Shown: positions 42,854-51,779, counted from the first letter of the stretch. The stretch: 64,000 nucleotides of DNA from Enteractinococcus fodinae (GCF_031458395.1 NZ_JAVDYJ010000001.1:2418001-2482000); one strand, 5' to 3'. Numbers and translations are program-made. The notes: generated by a model not told the origin, from the letters alone.

Positions 42854-44242
42854 ATGACTCGAACTACCCCTGTCACGAGCCGACCCGCATCGGTCACCCC
42901 GACCCGCTCTCGGCTGTGGGTCCCGGTGTTGTGCTGGCTGGCCGTCGTCTTTGATGGCTTCGACGCCGTCGTGCTCGGTACCGTTTTGCCATCGCTGATT
43001 GAAGACCCAACGATGAACGTCACCGCCGCGTCCGGAACCTGGATCGCCTCGGCCGGACTGGTGGGGATGATGATCGGTGCGCTGGCCTCGGGAGGGCTGA
43101 CTAACCGGTTTGGCCGCCGCAAGCTGTTGATTGCCTCGGTATTTGTCTTTTCCTTGCTGACGGCGCTGACCGCTTTTGCGCCCAATGCCGAAGTTATTGG
43201 CATCCTGCGCTTTTTGGCGGGTATCGGGCTGGGTGGTTGTCTCCCCACCGCGATCTCGATGGTCACCGAATTCGCCGGGGTCCGCCGCGGTGCCAATGCC
43301 ACCACGATGCTGATGACCGGTTACCACGTCGGTGCGGTCATCACCGCGCTGCTTGCCGTATGGATCATGACCTCATTTGATTTCGGGTGGAAGGTCATGT
43401 TCCTGATTGGTGGCCTGCCCATCGTCGCGCTGTTGCCGGTGATGTGGAAATATCTGCCTGAATCCCCGCAGTACCTCCTGCTGAAGGGCCGAACAACTGA
43501 AGCCCAGCAGATTGCTGACACCTACGGGGTGGATCTCACCGAAACCCTGGCCGCCCAAGCCAAGGCCGAAGCCGAACCAGCGTCGGAGAAGGACAACGAG
43601 CGGGCCGTGGCAAAACTGTTCACCCCGCAGTACCGCTGGACCACCCTGTTGATCTGGGTTGGCGCGTTTATGGGGCTGTTGTTGGTGTACGGCTTGAACA
43701 CCTGGTTGCCACAAATTATGGTCGCCGCCGACTACGATCTGGGCAACTCGCTGGGCTTCCTCGTCGTCCTCAACGCCGGTGCCGTGATCGGTTTGATGTT
43801 TGCCGGCAAAGTCGGCGACCGCATCAGCCCGCGCCGCGCGGCAACGATCTGGTTCCTGCTAGCCGCCGTCATGCTCATGCTGTTGACGGTACGGCTGCCC
43901 ATGTTCGGGCTGTACTTATTAGTATTCGTCACCGGGGTGTTCGTGTTTTCGGCACAAAACCTCGTGACCGCATTTGCTGCAACGCACTACCCGCCGGCAT
44001 CTCGCGGCGCTGCGATTGGCATGAGCCTTGGGATCGGCCGTCTCGGTGCGATCAGTGGCCCGATTATCGGTGGGTCCTTACTCTCGGCTGGGCTGGCCTA
44101 CCCGTGGGGCTTCGTCGCGTTTGCCTTCGTCGGGATTCTGGGAAGTACCGCGATGGCGCTGGCGCGAAAAGGTGAACGCGCCAGCAATGACCACAACGCC
44201 CGTATTGCCCAGCAAGAGCAGGAACAGCACCAGTCCGTCTAG
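42854..44242 (+). CDS. MFS transporter, aromatic acid:H+ symporter (AAHS) type
   Basis: The start is ATG 42854, with AAGAAGGA upstream; the frame to 42722 is a spurious extension. The ~462-residue, 12-helix protein has the AAHS signature in helix 1 ('VVFDGFDAVVLGTVLPSL', D-G-x-D), the loop 2-3 motif 'GGLTNRFGRRKLLIA' and the loop 8-9 copy 'GKVGDRISPRRAATI'. Members import benzoate, 4-hydroxybenzoate or protocatechuate. The divergent IclR gene supports an aromatic substrate; no catabolic genes are next to it. Confidence 0.88.
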   Translation: MTRTTPVTSRPASVTPTRSRLWVPVLCWLAVVFDGFDAVVLGTVLPSLIEDPTMNVTAASGTWIASAGLVGMMIGALASGGLTNRFGRRKLLIASVFVFSLLTALTAFAPNAEVIGILRFLAGIGLGGCLPTAISMVTEFAGVRRGANATTMLMTGYHVGAVITALLAVWIMTSFDFGWKVMFLIGGLPIVALLPVMWKYLPESPQYLLLKGRTTEAQQIADTYGVDLTETLAAQAKAEAEPASEKDNERAVAKLFTPQYRWTTLLIWVGAFMGLLLVYGLNTWLPQIMVAADYDLGNSLGFLVVLNAGAVIGLMFAGKVGDRISPRRAATIWFLLAAVMLMLLTVRLPMFGLYLLVFVTGVFVFSAQNLVTAFAATHYPPASRGAAIGMSLGIGRLGAISGPIIGGSLLSAGLAYPWGFVAFAFVGILGSTAMALARKGERASNDHNARIAQQEQEQHQSV

Positions 44243-44256
44243 CCCTCGGCGCTCGC

Positions 44257-44290
44257 GTCCCGGGCGGCGGTTAGTTCAGCTGCCCGGGAC
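44257..44290. terminator. GC-rich hairpin between convergent genes
   Basis: GTCCCGGGC (44257-44265) pairs perfectly with GCCCGGGAC (44282-44290). It covers the stop codon of the DUF4434 gene and starts 15 bp after the MFS stop. There is no T-run, so it may act as an mRNA-end stabiliser or weak terminator. Confidence 0.45.
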
Positions 44291-45539
44291 CGGCCGCGCA
44301 CGCCCCGTCGCCGATATGGTCAAGCTCGGTCATGGCGGTGGGGCCGGACCATTGGAACCCGATCGCGCCTTGAACATAGGGGGCCGTGGCGTCTAGTTGG
44401 TCTTCGACCCGGTCGCGAGTGGTGGGTTCGCGCGTATCGGGGCTCCCGCCGCCCGGGTGCATCGCCTCAATCGTGACGTACAGTCGGTCCGGGTTGGTCT
44501 CGTGGAGCACCGCGAAATAGTCTTCCACGGTGACTGTGTGCTCTGCGGATTCGTCGGCATCTAGCGCCGTCGTCCCCACGCCGACACCATCTTGGGGTGA
44601 GACCAGAATATGCGTGCCGTTGTCTAGGTCGAGAAGTTTTTGGTAGCCGGCCGCTGCGGTCTCGGGACTAATGGTTTCGCGGTTTTCACGGCCTTCAAGA
44701 TACGGCGAGATCAGCACAGTCGTGTCCGGGGCAATGCTGTTGATCAGCTCGGTTTGGCGCGCGTAGTAGTCGGTGACGGGATTCCAGTGGTCGGCATCGG
44801 TCAACGGCATTTCCATGGCCAAGTAGAAGCCGTCGGCTCCGCGCTGGTGGTAGGCATCCACAAATTTGGTATTGAAGGCGTCGATGACTTGGGCGTAGCT
44901 GTTGTCCGGTAGCCAGGTTTCACCCGATGTCCGCATTTGTGGCACGGGGAGACCGATATAGGCCTGGGTCTCGCGTTGGGCCGCAACCCGGGTCAAGGAG
45001 TGGAACACATCGGCGCCGTTAGTCGACTCGGTGACTACGACCGCGTCATCGGTGGCCTGGATGAGCCCGTATTCGGTGTCGCTGTGCTGGATGCGCTGGT
45101 CTGTGTCGTCTAGGTCGATGTCTTGCCAGTTCATGGTCACGGTGTACTCATAGGCTTGCCGGTCTCCGATGGCCTCGGCAACCTCTTCGGGGTAGTGATC
45201 AGCTTCGATGGGTTCGATGCGTCCGCCGAAGGTCACCGCATCGGTGTGCATTTGATCCAGCAGCGCGGCTGTATCTGCGTCGTCGGCCTGAGGTGACATA
45301 AAGCCCGCCACGAATTCGCCCTCGGCGCGGCAAACCGGTTCTGGCTCGGGTTCGGCCGTTGCGGTCGGCGGCGCAGGTTGTTGCTCCGCGGTTTCGGGAT
45401 CCGACCGGTTTTGCCACGCTAGTACCGCCCACACAAGGGCTCCCAACAGCGCGGCCACCACCACGATCGCAACGATAGGTCGCGTCCGTCGTGGCTGCGA
45501 GCGCGCCTGTGCGTCGGAGGGGTCATGGATGCTGCGCAA
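44271..45539 (-). CDS. Membrane-anchored DUF4434 (TIM-barrel-like) protein
   Basis: Probable start TTG 45539, with GGAG 5 nt upstream, giving about 422 residues; the open frame to 45842 is an Arg-rich extension overlapping the opposite gene's promoter. A basic N-terminus is followed by one membrane helix ('IVAIVVVAALLGALVWAVLA') and an acidic/Pro linker. The domain shows 'CRAEGEFVAGFMSP', 'TQAYIGLPVPQM', 'GADGFYLAMEMPL', 'TTVLISPYLEGRE', 'LVSPQDGVGVGT' and 'LYVTIEAMHPG'. DUF4434 is a glycoside-hydrolase-like barrel; the paired acidic residues in 'AMEMP' and 'TIEAM' could be catalytic. An extracellular sugar-active role is inferred. Confidence 0.75.
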   Translation of the reverse strand: MRSIHDPSDAQARSQPRRTRPIVAIVVVAALLGALVWAVLAWQNRSDPETAEQQPAPPTATAEPEPEPVCRAEGEFVAGFMSPQADDADTAALLDQMHTDAVTFGGRIEPIEADHYPEEVAEAIGDRQAYEYTVTMNWQDIDLDDTDQRIQHSDTEYGLIQATDDAVVVTESTNGADVFHSLTRVAAQRETQAYIGLPVPQMRTSGETWLPDNSYAQVIDAFNTKFVDAYHQRGADGFYLAMEMPLTDADHWNPVTDYYARQTELINSIAPDTTVLISPYLEGRENRETISPETAAAGYQKLLDLDNGTHILVSPQDGVGVGTTALDADESAEHTVTVEDYFAVLHETNPDRLYVTIEAMHPGGGSPDTREPTTRDRVEDQLDATAPYVQGAIGFQWSGPTAMTELDHIGDGACAAGPGQLN

Positions 45540-45750
45540 GGATACTCCGATCTGCGGGCCAGGGCGTGGATACCTTCCTGATCTTATCCGGATGCAGGCT
45601 CTTGATCGGTGTGGTGCCGGGCACCTACGTCCGCACGCCGCTGTCAACCGTGGGGTACTGAAATCTGTGGAAAACCGAGTATCGCGGCTGGTTATCCACG
45701 TCAGCCGCTCCCCCGGTCTTTGACCGCAGCGTGTTTCCTGACATCGAGGT

Positions 45751-47067
45751 ATGACACATCTTGCAGCAGTCGCAGAACTCGACCCGGTGATCACCCAGAT
45801 CGCCGAGTTCCGCGATGCTGTTGCAGCGTGGGATGGGGTCACGACTCAGGCTGAAGCTATCGGCCGGGTTCGAGAGCTCGAACGACTCAAGGCAGCCTGT
45901 GCCGCAGCCCAGGCTCGCGCAACTGCCACCTTGGAGCAATTGCGCCACAATGAAGAAGCTGTCCGAGGGGTTGAGAAGGACAAATGGGGTAAAGGCCTCG
46001 GCGCTGAAGTGGGGTTAGCTCGCGGGGAGTCCCCGGCCCGCGGTAGTCGTCGCTTGAACCTGGCCCATGCATTATGCAAAGACCTCTCCCGCACCTTGAA
46101 TGCCTTGACTGTCGGGAAGATCAGTGAAGAACACGCCCACGTGGTCGCGCAGGAAACCTCGTGGCTATCGGCCGCGCATCGAAAGCAGGTCGATGCGCTG
46201 ATTGCCGATCGCTTGGGCACCCTGGGTCCACGCCAGTTAGCCGGAGCAGTTCGCGCTCACGCCCAGCAGCTAGATCAGATCGGCGCGGTGAAGCATCTGG
46301 CGAAAGCCTCCTCGGAACGTCGTGTATCGGTGCGCCCCGCGCCGGATAATATGGCCTATCTGACCGCGCTCGTGGAGATGCCCCAAGCCGTGGCCATGTA
46401 TGCGGGCCTGCGCCGCGATGCCGCAACGATGGTCGGCACCGGAGAGACCGCTGATCCGGCCGACCCCACCGGCCAGCCGCGCACCAGAGACCAGATCATG
46501 GCCGACATGCTGGTCCAGCGAGTGACTGGCCAAACTACTGCACCCGCCGTGCCAGCAGAGATTCAGGTGGTCATGACCGAAGCGACACTCTTTGGACGCG
46601 ATGAGACGCCGGCCTGGCTCACCGGTCACGGCCCTATCCCGGCCCCGAATGCTAAGCATTGGCTGACAAATCCCGACCTGCAAGTTTTTCTCCGCCGCGT
46701 CTTCACCCGGCCAGACAGCCACCAACTCGTAGCACTAGAGTCCCGCGCCCGTGCTTTTCCAGAGGGGCTTCGTCGGATGATCATGCTGCGCGACGACGTA
46801 TGCCGCACCCCATGGTGCGACGCACCGATCCAACACGCAGACCACACCGAACCCGTCCACGAAGGCGGCGAAACGACCTACGAGAACGCCTCCGGACTAT
46901 GTGCAAACTGTAACCAGATCAAAGAGAACAACAGGTGGCGGCACACAGCCCAACAAGACGGTCTGGAAGTGACCACGCCAACCGGGCATTCTTACTTCAC
47001 CGCTACCCCACCGGTGGTCAACGGTAAGCCCCCGGGATCTCACCCTCCACCCGAGGATGATAGGTGA
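45751..47067 (+). CDS. DUF222/13E12-type HNH endonuclease
   Basis: This 438-residue protein has an N-terminal helical DUF222 region ('EAIGRVRELERLKAACAAAQ') and a C-terminal HNH nuclease domain: 'CRTPWCDAPIQHADHTEPVH', then 'GGETTYENASGLCANCNQIK'. Cys pairs (C-x4-C and C-x2-C) for structural zinc and the H-N-H residues are present. These proteins occur in many copies per actinobacterial genome and behave like repeat or selfish families; their biological role is unsettled. Start ATG with GAGGT upstream. Copy 5 of the structured element begins 20 bp after its stop. Confidence 0.9.
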   Translation: MTHLAAVAELDPVITQIAEFRDAVAAWDGVTTQAEAIGRVRELERLKAACAAAQARATATLEQLRHNEEAVRGVEKDKWGKGLGAEVGLARGESPARGSRRLNLAHALCKDLSRTLNALTVGKISEEHAHVVAQETSWLSAAHRKQVDALIADRLGTLGPRQLAGAVRAHAQQLDQIGAVKHLAKASSERRVSVRPAPDNMAYLTALVEMPQAVAMYAGLRRDAATMVGTGETADPADPTGQPRTRDQIMADMLVQRVTGQTTAPAVPAEIQVVMTEATLFGRDETPAWLTGHGPIPAPNAKHWLTNPDLQVFLRRVFTRPDSHQLVALESRARAFPEGLRRMIMLRDDVCRTPWCDAPIQHADHTEPVHEGGETTYENASGLCANCNQIKENNRWRHTAQQDGLEVTTPTGHSYFTATPPVVNGKPPGSHPPPEDDR

Positions 47068-47086
47068 AGAGTGTCCGGACGTGACT

Positions 47087-47192
47087 GTGGCCCCGGTCAA
47101 AACCGGGGCCACGTCATCTCATCACTCACACCTTGAAGAGGTAGTACCTACTCTAACGACGCTTCCTTACGCTCAGCTTGTCAGCGGCTCAA
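47087..47192 (-). repeat. Structured intergenic element, copy 5
   Basis: Arms GTGGCCCCGGT (47087-47097) and ACCGGGGCCAC (47102-47112) enclose CAAA. The box (47119-47155) is identical to copies 1 and 4. GAC (47157-47159) and GTC (47181-47183) close a loop that contains AGCTT, and a further CTCAGC/GCTGAG pair (47174-47179 with 47211-47216) is possible. On the minus strand it lies at the 3' end of an antitoxin-like gene and overlaps its last codons. Confidence 0.82.
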
Positions 47193-47477
47193 CATCACTA
47201 CTGAAACTGCTGAGTAAAGCCTGTGTTTAAGTTCTAGGAGGCGGTTCCGAGGCGACCGTGAGATGCAACAGGATGAGTTGTCAGCGATCTCCACGCATGT
47301 CTTGGATGAGTCTTTCCACCAGAGTATCGGAGTATTTCGGTCATCGGGTTGCCGATAGGCGCTGATACGCCATTTCGCTTCACCATGTTCTGTCACGACG
47401 ACATCGTCGCCTTCCCTTACGCGGCGAAGCACAGCTGAGGTACGTTGGCACAACTCGTCTTTCGTTACCCTGCCCAT
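47181..47477 (-). CDS. Phd/YefM-like antitoxin, orphan, foreign C-terminus
   Basis: Residues 1-40 ('MGRVTKDELCQRTSAVLRRV', then REGDDVVVTEHGEAKWRISAY) match the Phd/YefM DNA-binding fold: strand, helix 'ELCQRTSAVLRRV', then beta hairpin. The remaining ~55 residues (Cys-, Ser- and Arg-rich) do not look like a Phd toxin-binding tail, and the last codons run into copy 5 of the structured element. No toxin gene lies on either side. It is probably a decayed or truncated antitoxin gene. No good Shine-Dalgarno sequence precedes the ATG. Confidence 0.55.
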   Translation of the reverse strand: MGRVTKDELCQRTSAVLRRVREGDDVVVTEHGEAKWRISAYRQPDDRNTPILWWKDSSKTCVEIADNSSCCISRSPRNRLLELKHRLYSAVSVVMLSR

Positions 47478-47586
47478 AATGTCGATGCACTACGCATATC
47501 TGAAGCGCGCCATGAGTTTCTGAATGCACGGAACTCGACAGGGTACTCGATGATCGAGCCGAACCATCCACATAAAGCTGCACACC

Positions 47587-47613
47587 GTAAACCCCCGGAC
47601 AGCCGGAGTTTAC
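47587..47613 (+). promoter_or_regulatory. Hairpin hiding the GDPD ribosome binding site
   Basis: GTAAAC (47587-47592) pairs with GTTTAC (47608-47613) and CCGG (47595-47598) with CCGG (47603-47606), loop ACAG. The second arm contains the GGAG Shine-Dalgarno sequence (47605-47608) and ends directly before ATG 47614. In mRNA this would reduce initiation unless opened, so it could be a simple translational control element. Confidence 0.4.
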
Positions 47614-48495
47614 ATGCACGTTGCGGGCAGGTCATCCGGTGTCGTTAGGTTCGGAGCCGTGAAAGTTTTCGCACACCGTGGTGCCAGCACCCAATACGCC
47701 GAACATACCCGCGCCGCCTACGCCCATGCGCTCGCAGTTGGAGCCGATGGCATAGAAACTGATGTCCAACTCACCGCCGATGGCCAGCTGATCTGCTGGC
47801 ATGACCCCACCGTGAATCGCACGTCCAACGGCCAAGGTTCCCTGGATGCGCACACCCTGGCTGAGCTCCGGAAGCTCGATGTACATTCGTGGAAGACCCG
47901 CAGCACAAAACTACCCAGTGAATACGGTGACAGTTCGAACCAATTGATGACCCTGGATGAACTGACACTGATGCTCCTGGGGGCCAAACGACCGGTCGAA
48001 CTGGCCGTCGAACTGAAAATCACCCGCACGAATGCCGGCCACCTTGAAGAAGCAGTGTTGGGTTGGCTCCAGCGCTGGGGCTGGGATGCCGCAACCGGCA
48101 CACTCTGCCCGGGAGGTCATGCCTCTGAAGTAAAAATCTCAATCATGAGCTTTTCGCGCCGGGCGGTAGATCGTGTCGCTGAAACTGTGCCGGCGCCGTA
48201 TCTGTGTCCGCTCTTTAACGCCCATGACGTCCAAGCCCTGCACATCGGTGGGCCCCATGAAGTGTCCTCTGGTCCGGCGGATCTGCTGGGACCATCCACC
48301 AGTTGGTTAGCGCACCACCCGTCGGTGCTGCGTCGTTGGACCGACGAGGGCCGAACCGTGCGGATGTGGACGGTCGCCACCGATCGACAATTCGCGACCG
48401 CACGCCAACTCGGGGTGCAACAAATAACGGTGGATAACCCACAGTGGGCGCTACACCGTGTGCAGCACCCACTGTCAGTTGCAAGTTTCGTCTAA
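47614..48495 (+). CDS. Glycerophosphodiester phosphodiesterase
   Basis: This 293-residue GDPD-family TIM-barrel enzyme has the substrate/metal motif 'VFAHRGASTQYAEHT' (H-R-G), 'GADGIETDVQLTADGQ' (E-x-D) and 'CWHDPTVNRTSNGQG' (H-D). It would split glycerophosphodiesters into glycerol-3-phosphate and an alcohol. There is no signal peptide, so it is cytoplasmic. ATG 47614 has GGAG 5 nt upstream; GTG 47659 is closer to the domain start and is an alternative, but its spacing to GGAG is too short. Confidence 0.88.
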   Translation: MHVAGRSSGVVRFGAVKVFAHRGASTQYAEHTRAAYAHALAVGADGIETDVQLTADGQLICWHDPTVNRTSNGQGSLDAHTLAELRKLDVHSWKTRSTKLPSEYGDSSNQLMTLDELTLMLLGAKRPVELAVELKITRTNAGHLEEAVLGWLQRWGWDAATGTLCPGGHASEVKISIMSFSRRAVDRVAETVPAPYLCPLFNAHDVQALHIGGPHEVSSGPADLLGPSTSWLAHHPSVLRRWTDEGRTVRMWTVATDRQFATARQLGVQQITVDNPQWALHRVQHPLSVASFV

Positions 48496-48502
48496 GCGAA
48501 AC

Positions 48503-49450
48503 TTAGGCCCAGGGCAGATCCCCGAGCTCTAGAACAATACGCCCGCGCACACCACCGGCTTCCATCCGCCGGTGGGCTTCTGGTGCTTGATCCATTGGCA
48601 GCACATCGGCCACCCGCAGTGTCAGCACGCCGTCTTCCACGAGCTGGCGCAGTTCTTCGAGTTTGTCTTGGCGACGGTCGTATTCGGTCACCCAGATCGG
48701 GCGGAAGGTCACGCCGCGGTCGCGCTCGCCTTCGGCCCCACGAATGGTGATGATGGTCGCGCCGTCTTTGGCGGCGTCCACGATTTCATCCACCTGTACG
48801 GCACCATCGACGATCGCGTCGACGCCGTTGGGGAACTTCTCCCGGATGGCCTCAGCGAAGTTCTCGCCACGCAGCTTGACGATGTCGGCACCCAATTCTT
48901 GGACCAGATCGTCGTCGTCTTCGGAGGCATCCGCGATGACGGTCAGGCCGCGGTGTTTGGCCAGCTGAATGACATAGCCACCCAGGGTACCGGCAGCGCC
49001 GGTCACGGCCAGCTTGGCACCCTCGGGCAGATCGAGCGTGTCCAGCGCCAGTTGCGCGGTCAAGCCATTCATCGGCAGGGTCGAGGCCTCGGCAAATGAA
49101 GTGTCTTTGGGCATCCGGACGACCGATTCGGCCGGGACAACGATGCGTTGGGCGTAGCCGCCGTGGGTGCCTTTGGGAACAACAAAGGCCATGACTTTAT
49201 CGCCCACCGTCAGGTCGGTATCGGCGGCTTCGTCAATGGCCTCAATCACGCCGGCGGCATCCATGCCCGGCACATGCGGTCCCTCGCGGCCCTTGGTGCG
49301 AGCACCCGCGCGACGCGTGGTGTCCGTGGGGCTCACGGCAGTGGCCTGGACCCGAATGAGAACCTCACCGGGGCCGACTTCCGGATCAGGGAACTCCATC
49401 ACTTCAAGAACGTCTGGGCCGCCTGGAGTATTAAATGCTATAGCTTTCAT
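48503..49450 (-). CDS. Quinone oxidoreductase-like MDR family protein
   Basis: The product of about 315 residues starts at ATG 49450 ('MKAIAFNTPGGPDVLEVMEF'); the upstream extension to 49501 has no domain match. A GroES-like N-terminal domain ('GEVLIRVQATAVSPTDTTRR') lacks the Cys/His zinc ligands of alcohol dehydrogenases. The Rossmann loop is 'AVTGAAGTLGGYVIQLAKHR' (A-A-G-x-x-G). This matches zinc-independent NADPH:quinone reductases (Qor group). The substrate is unknown. The stop is 8 bp from the convergent GDPD stop. Confidence 0.88.
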   Translation of the reverse strand: MKAIAFNTPGGPDVLEVMEFPDPEVGPGEVLIRVQATAVSPTDTTRRAGARTKGREGPHVPGMDAAGVIEAIDEAADTDLTVGDKVMAFVVPKGTHGGYAQRIVVPAESVVRMPKDTSFAEASTLPMNGLTAQLALDTLDLPEGAKLAVTGAAGTLGGYVIQLAKHRGLTVIADASEDDDDLVQELGADIVKLRGENFAEAIREKFPNGVDAIVDGAVQVDEIVDAAKDGATIITIRGAEGERDRGVTFRPIWVTEYDRRQDKLEELRQLVEDGVLTLRVADVLPMDQAPEAHRRMEAGGVRGRIVLELGDLPWA

Positions 49451-49611
49451 GCTGGCGAGATTATCAGCTGGTCCTGAATGCGACCTGTTGTGCAAAGCCA
49501 TGAAACGTCATCTTCAAATCGTGCCGGGTTGCATTGAACGGCCGGAGAGGACTCACAATGGACCGCGTCGACCCGGTAACGTGGGAGAAACCCCAGCCAA
49601 AGGATTCCGTC

Positions 49612-51615
49612 ATGATGCAGCCCCAAATACCACCGGTTACCTGGCGCCCAACTGACCCTCGCGACACCGAGATGTTCCGCTTCGCTCAGTGGGTCACGAC
49701 CCAGCGCGGGGTGGATCTCGGCCCGTTGACGGATGCCACGGGCAATGTGTCCGAGCAGTTGTATCGGAACCTGCACGCCTGGTCGATCGCCGAGCTAGCG
49801 GAGTTTTGGGATGCGGTGCGCGAGTACTTCGGGGTGCTGGGTGAGGACTTTAACACCCCGATTCTGCCGAACGCGGCCATGCCCGGAGCCACATGGTACC
49901 CCGAGGCGAGCGTGAACTATGCCGAAAACGTTTTGGAACGCACCCGCGATCTAGTCGACCAGGATGCCACGGCGATCCTGACGATCGATGAGGACGATGA
50001 AACCGAATCACTGTCGTGGTACTATCTTCGCACCCGGGTCCACGGACTGGCCGAACAACTCCGTGAGCTCGGGGTACAAGCCGGCGACCGCGTCGCTGCG
50101 GTGTTGCCGAATAATGCCTCGGCCATCATCGGACTGCTGGCGGCCGCGACCATCGGCGCGGTGTGGACCATCAACTCCCCGGATCTCTCCGTGACCGCCA
50201 CGCTGGCCCGGCTGCGGCAGCTGGAACCAAAGGTGTTGATCACCGCGACGGGGTATACCTATAACGGCCGGTGGATTGACCGCACCGATTACAACGTCGA
50301 ACTGCTCACCGGGCTGCCCAGCGTGCAGCGCCACTTAGACATTGAACATTTCCGCACCGCCCCCGTCAACGGCCCCGAACGCTACTACCCGCTCGCGTTT
50401 GACCACCCATTGTGGATCCTCTTTTCCTCGGGCACGACCGGTGACCCCAAAGGTATCGTTCACGGCCACGGCGGGATGCTGCTCGAAGCACTCAAGAGCA
50501 AAGCCCTCCACCAGGACATGACACTCGATGACCGCTACTACGTGTCAGCTAATACCTCGTGGATGGTGTGGAATACGTTATCGCATGCCCTGGCGTGTGG
50601 TGCATCGGTCGTGGTCTACGGTGGTTCGCCCCAGGTGCACGCCCCCGACCGGCAGTTTGAGGTCATCGCGAAAACCGGCGCGACCCGGTTCGCGGTCGGT
50701 GCGCCCTATCTGACCATGGTCGAACGCTCCGGGTTATCCCCCGGCCAGCGCTGGGATCTGAGCGGACTGAAATCCATCTTGTCCACGGCCGCACCCCTAC
50801 CCGAGTCAACCTGGCGCTGGGTGCACGAACACGTCAGCCCAACCGTCCGCCTCGGCTCCGATTCCGGCGGCACCGACATCTGTTCAGGATTCATCGGCTC
50901 CAACCCACTAGAACCCGTTCACTTGGGTGAGCTCCAGGGTCCGATGCTCGGCGTGGCTGCTCGGTCCTTCGACGATGACGGCCACGAGATCTTCGACGCG
51001 GTCGGCGAGCTGGTCATCACCCAACCCATGCCCTCGATGCCCGCCTACCTCTGGGATGACAGCGAAGATGAGCACCGCTATCGCGAGTCCTATTTCGAGC
51101 GCTTCCCCACCGTGGACCAATATCCCGATGGGGTATGGGCCCAAGGTGACTGGGTGACCCAGACCTCGCGCGGCAGTTTTATTGTCCACGGCCGTTCGGA
51201 TGCGACGCTGAATCGCGACGGCGTACGCCTGGGCACCGCGGAACTCTATGCCGCGCTGGGCGACGTTGCAGAGATTGTAGAGTCCACGGTCATCGGTGTG
51301 GAGCAGCCCGACGGCGGGTACTGGATGCCGTTGTTTGTGCAGTTGGCCGACGATGTTGAGCTCACCCCAGAGCTCGAGCAGCGCATCAAGGATACGCTTC
51401 GGAGGCAGGCATCAGCACGTCACGTGCCCGATGAAATCATTCAGGTTGCGGCTATCCCGTTGACCCACAGCGGCAAGGGGATCGAGGTGCCACTTAAGAA
51501 GCTGTTCTCCGGCCGGGGCGCTGCCAACGCAATTAACGAGGATGCCATCGCGAACCCCGAGGCGCTAGCCGAGTTCGTGGAGCTGGCTGAGCAGCGCCTG
51601 TCCTCGCAATCATGA
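49612..51615 (+). CDS. Acetoacetyl-CoA synthetase
   Basis: The product of about 667 residues starts at ATG 49612, with AAAGGA 7 nt upstream; ATG 49558 with GAGAGGA is a plausible alternative. Adenylation motifs are 'LFSSGTTGDPKGIVHGHGG' (P-loop), 'LGSDSGGTDICSGFIGSNPL', 'GDWVTQTSRGSFIVHGRSDA' and C-terminal 'LTHSGKGIEVPLKKL' with the catalytic Lys. The 'GTDICSGF' block and the position of the AACS N-terminal domain separate it from acetyl-CoA synthetase. It activates acetoacetate for ketone-body or PHB-type turnover. Copy 6 of the structured element begins 10 bp after the stop. Confidence 0.9.
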   Translation: MMQPQIPPVTWRPTDPRDTEMFRFAQWVTTQRGVDLGPLTDATGNVSEQLYRNLHAWSIAELAEFWDAVREYFGVLGEDFNTPILPNAAMPGATWYPEASVNYAENVLERTRDLVDQDATAILTIDEDDETESLSWYYLRTRVHGLAEQLRELGVQAGDRVAAVLPNNASAIIGLLAAATIGAVWTINSPDLSVTATLARLRQLEPKVLITATGYTYNGRWIDRTDYNVELLTGLPSVQRHLDIEHFRTAPVNGPERYYPLAFDHPLWILFSSGTTGDPKGIVHGHGGMLLEALKSKALHQDMTLDDRYYVSANTSWMVWNTLSHALACGASVVVYGGSPQVHAPDRQFEVIAKTGATRFAVGAPYLTMVERSGLSPGQRWDLSGLKSILSTAAPLPESTWRWVHEHVSPTVRLGSDSGGTDICSGFIGSNPLEPVHLGELQGPMLGVAARSFDDDGHEIFDAVGELVITQPMPSMPAYLWDDSEDEHRYRESYFERFPTVDQYPDGVWAQGDWVTQTSRGSFIVHGRSDATLNRDGVRLGTAELYAALGDVAEIVESTVIGVEQPDGGYWMPLFVQLADDVELTPELEQRIKDTLRRQASARHVPDEIIQVAAIPLTHSGKGIEVPLKKLFSGRGAANAINEDAIANPEALAEFVELAEQRLSSQS

Positions 51616-51625
51616 GAGGACATGA

Positions 51626-51732
51626 ATGAGGCCCCGGCTGGAACCGGGGCCTCATACTCTCATCACTCACACCTCGAAGAGGATGTTTCCTACTCTACGA
51701 AACGTTCCTGACGCGGAGCTTGCGTTCCGCTC
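51626..51732 (-). repeat. Structured intergenic element, copy 6
   Basis: Arms ATGAGGCCCCGG (51626-51637) and CCGGGGCCTCAT (51644-51655) enclose CTGGAA. The box (51660-51697) has CACACCTCGAAGAGGATG: the pair that is T-G in other copies is C-G here, a compensatory change. The loop CCTGACGCGGAGCTTG is flanked by AACG and CGTT. It lies between convergent genes and could terminate the minus-strand DUF4282 gene; the plus-strand synthetase also ends here. Confidence 0.85.
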
Positions 51733-51779
51733 AGAAACCGGCATGAACCGGCTGGTAAAACGCTGGGCATGATAGGTAA

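Noticed and set aside
45540-45842. N-terminal extension of the DUF4434 protein
   Set aside because: Arg/Cys/Thr-rich, lacks conservation signals and overlaps the promoter and start of the opposite HNH gene; TTG 45539 with GGAG is a better start.
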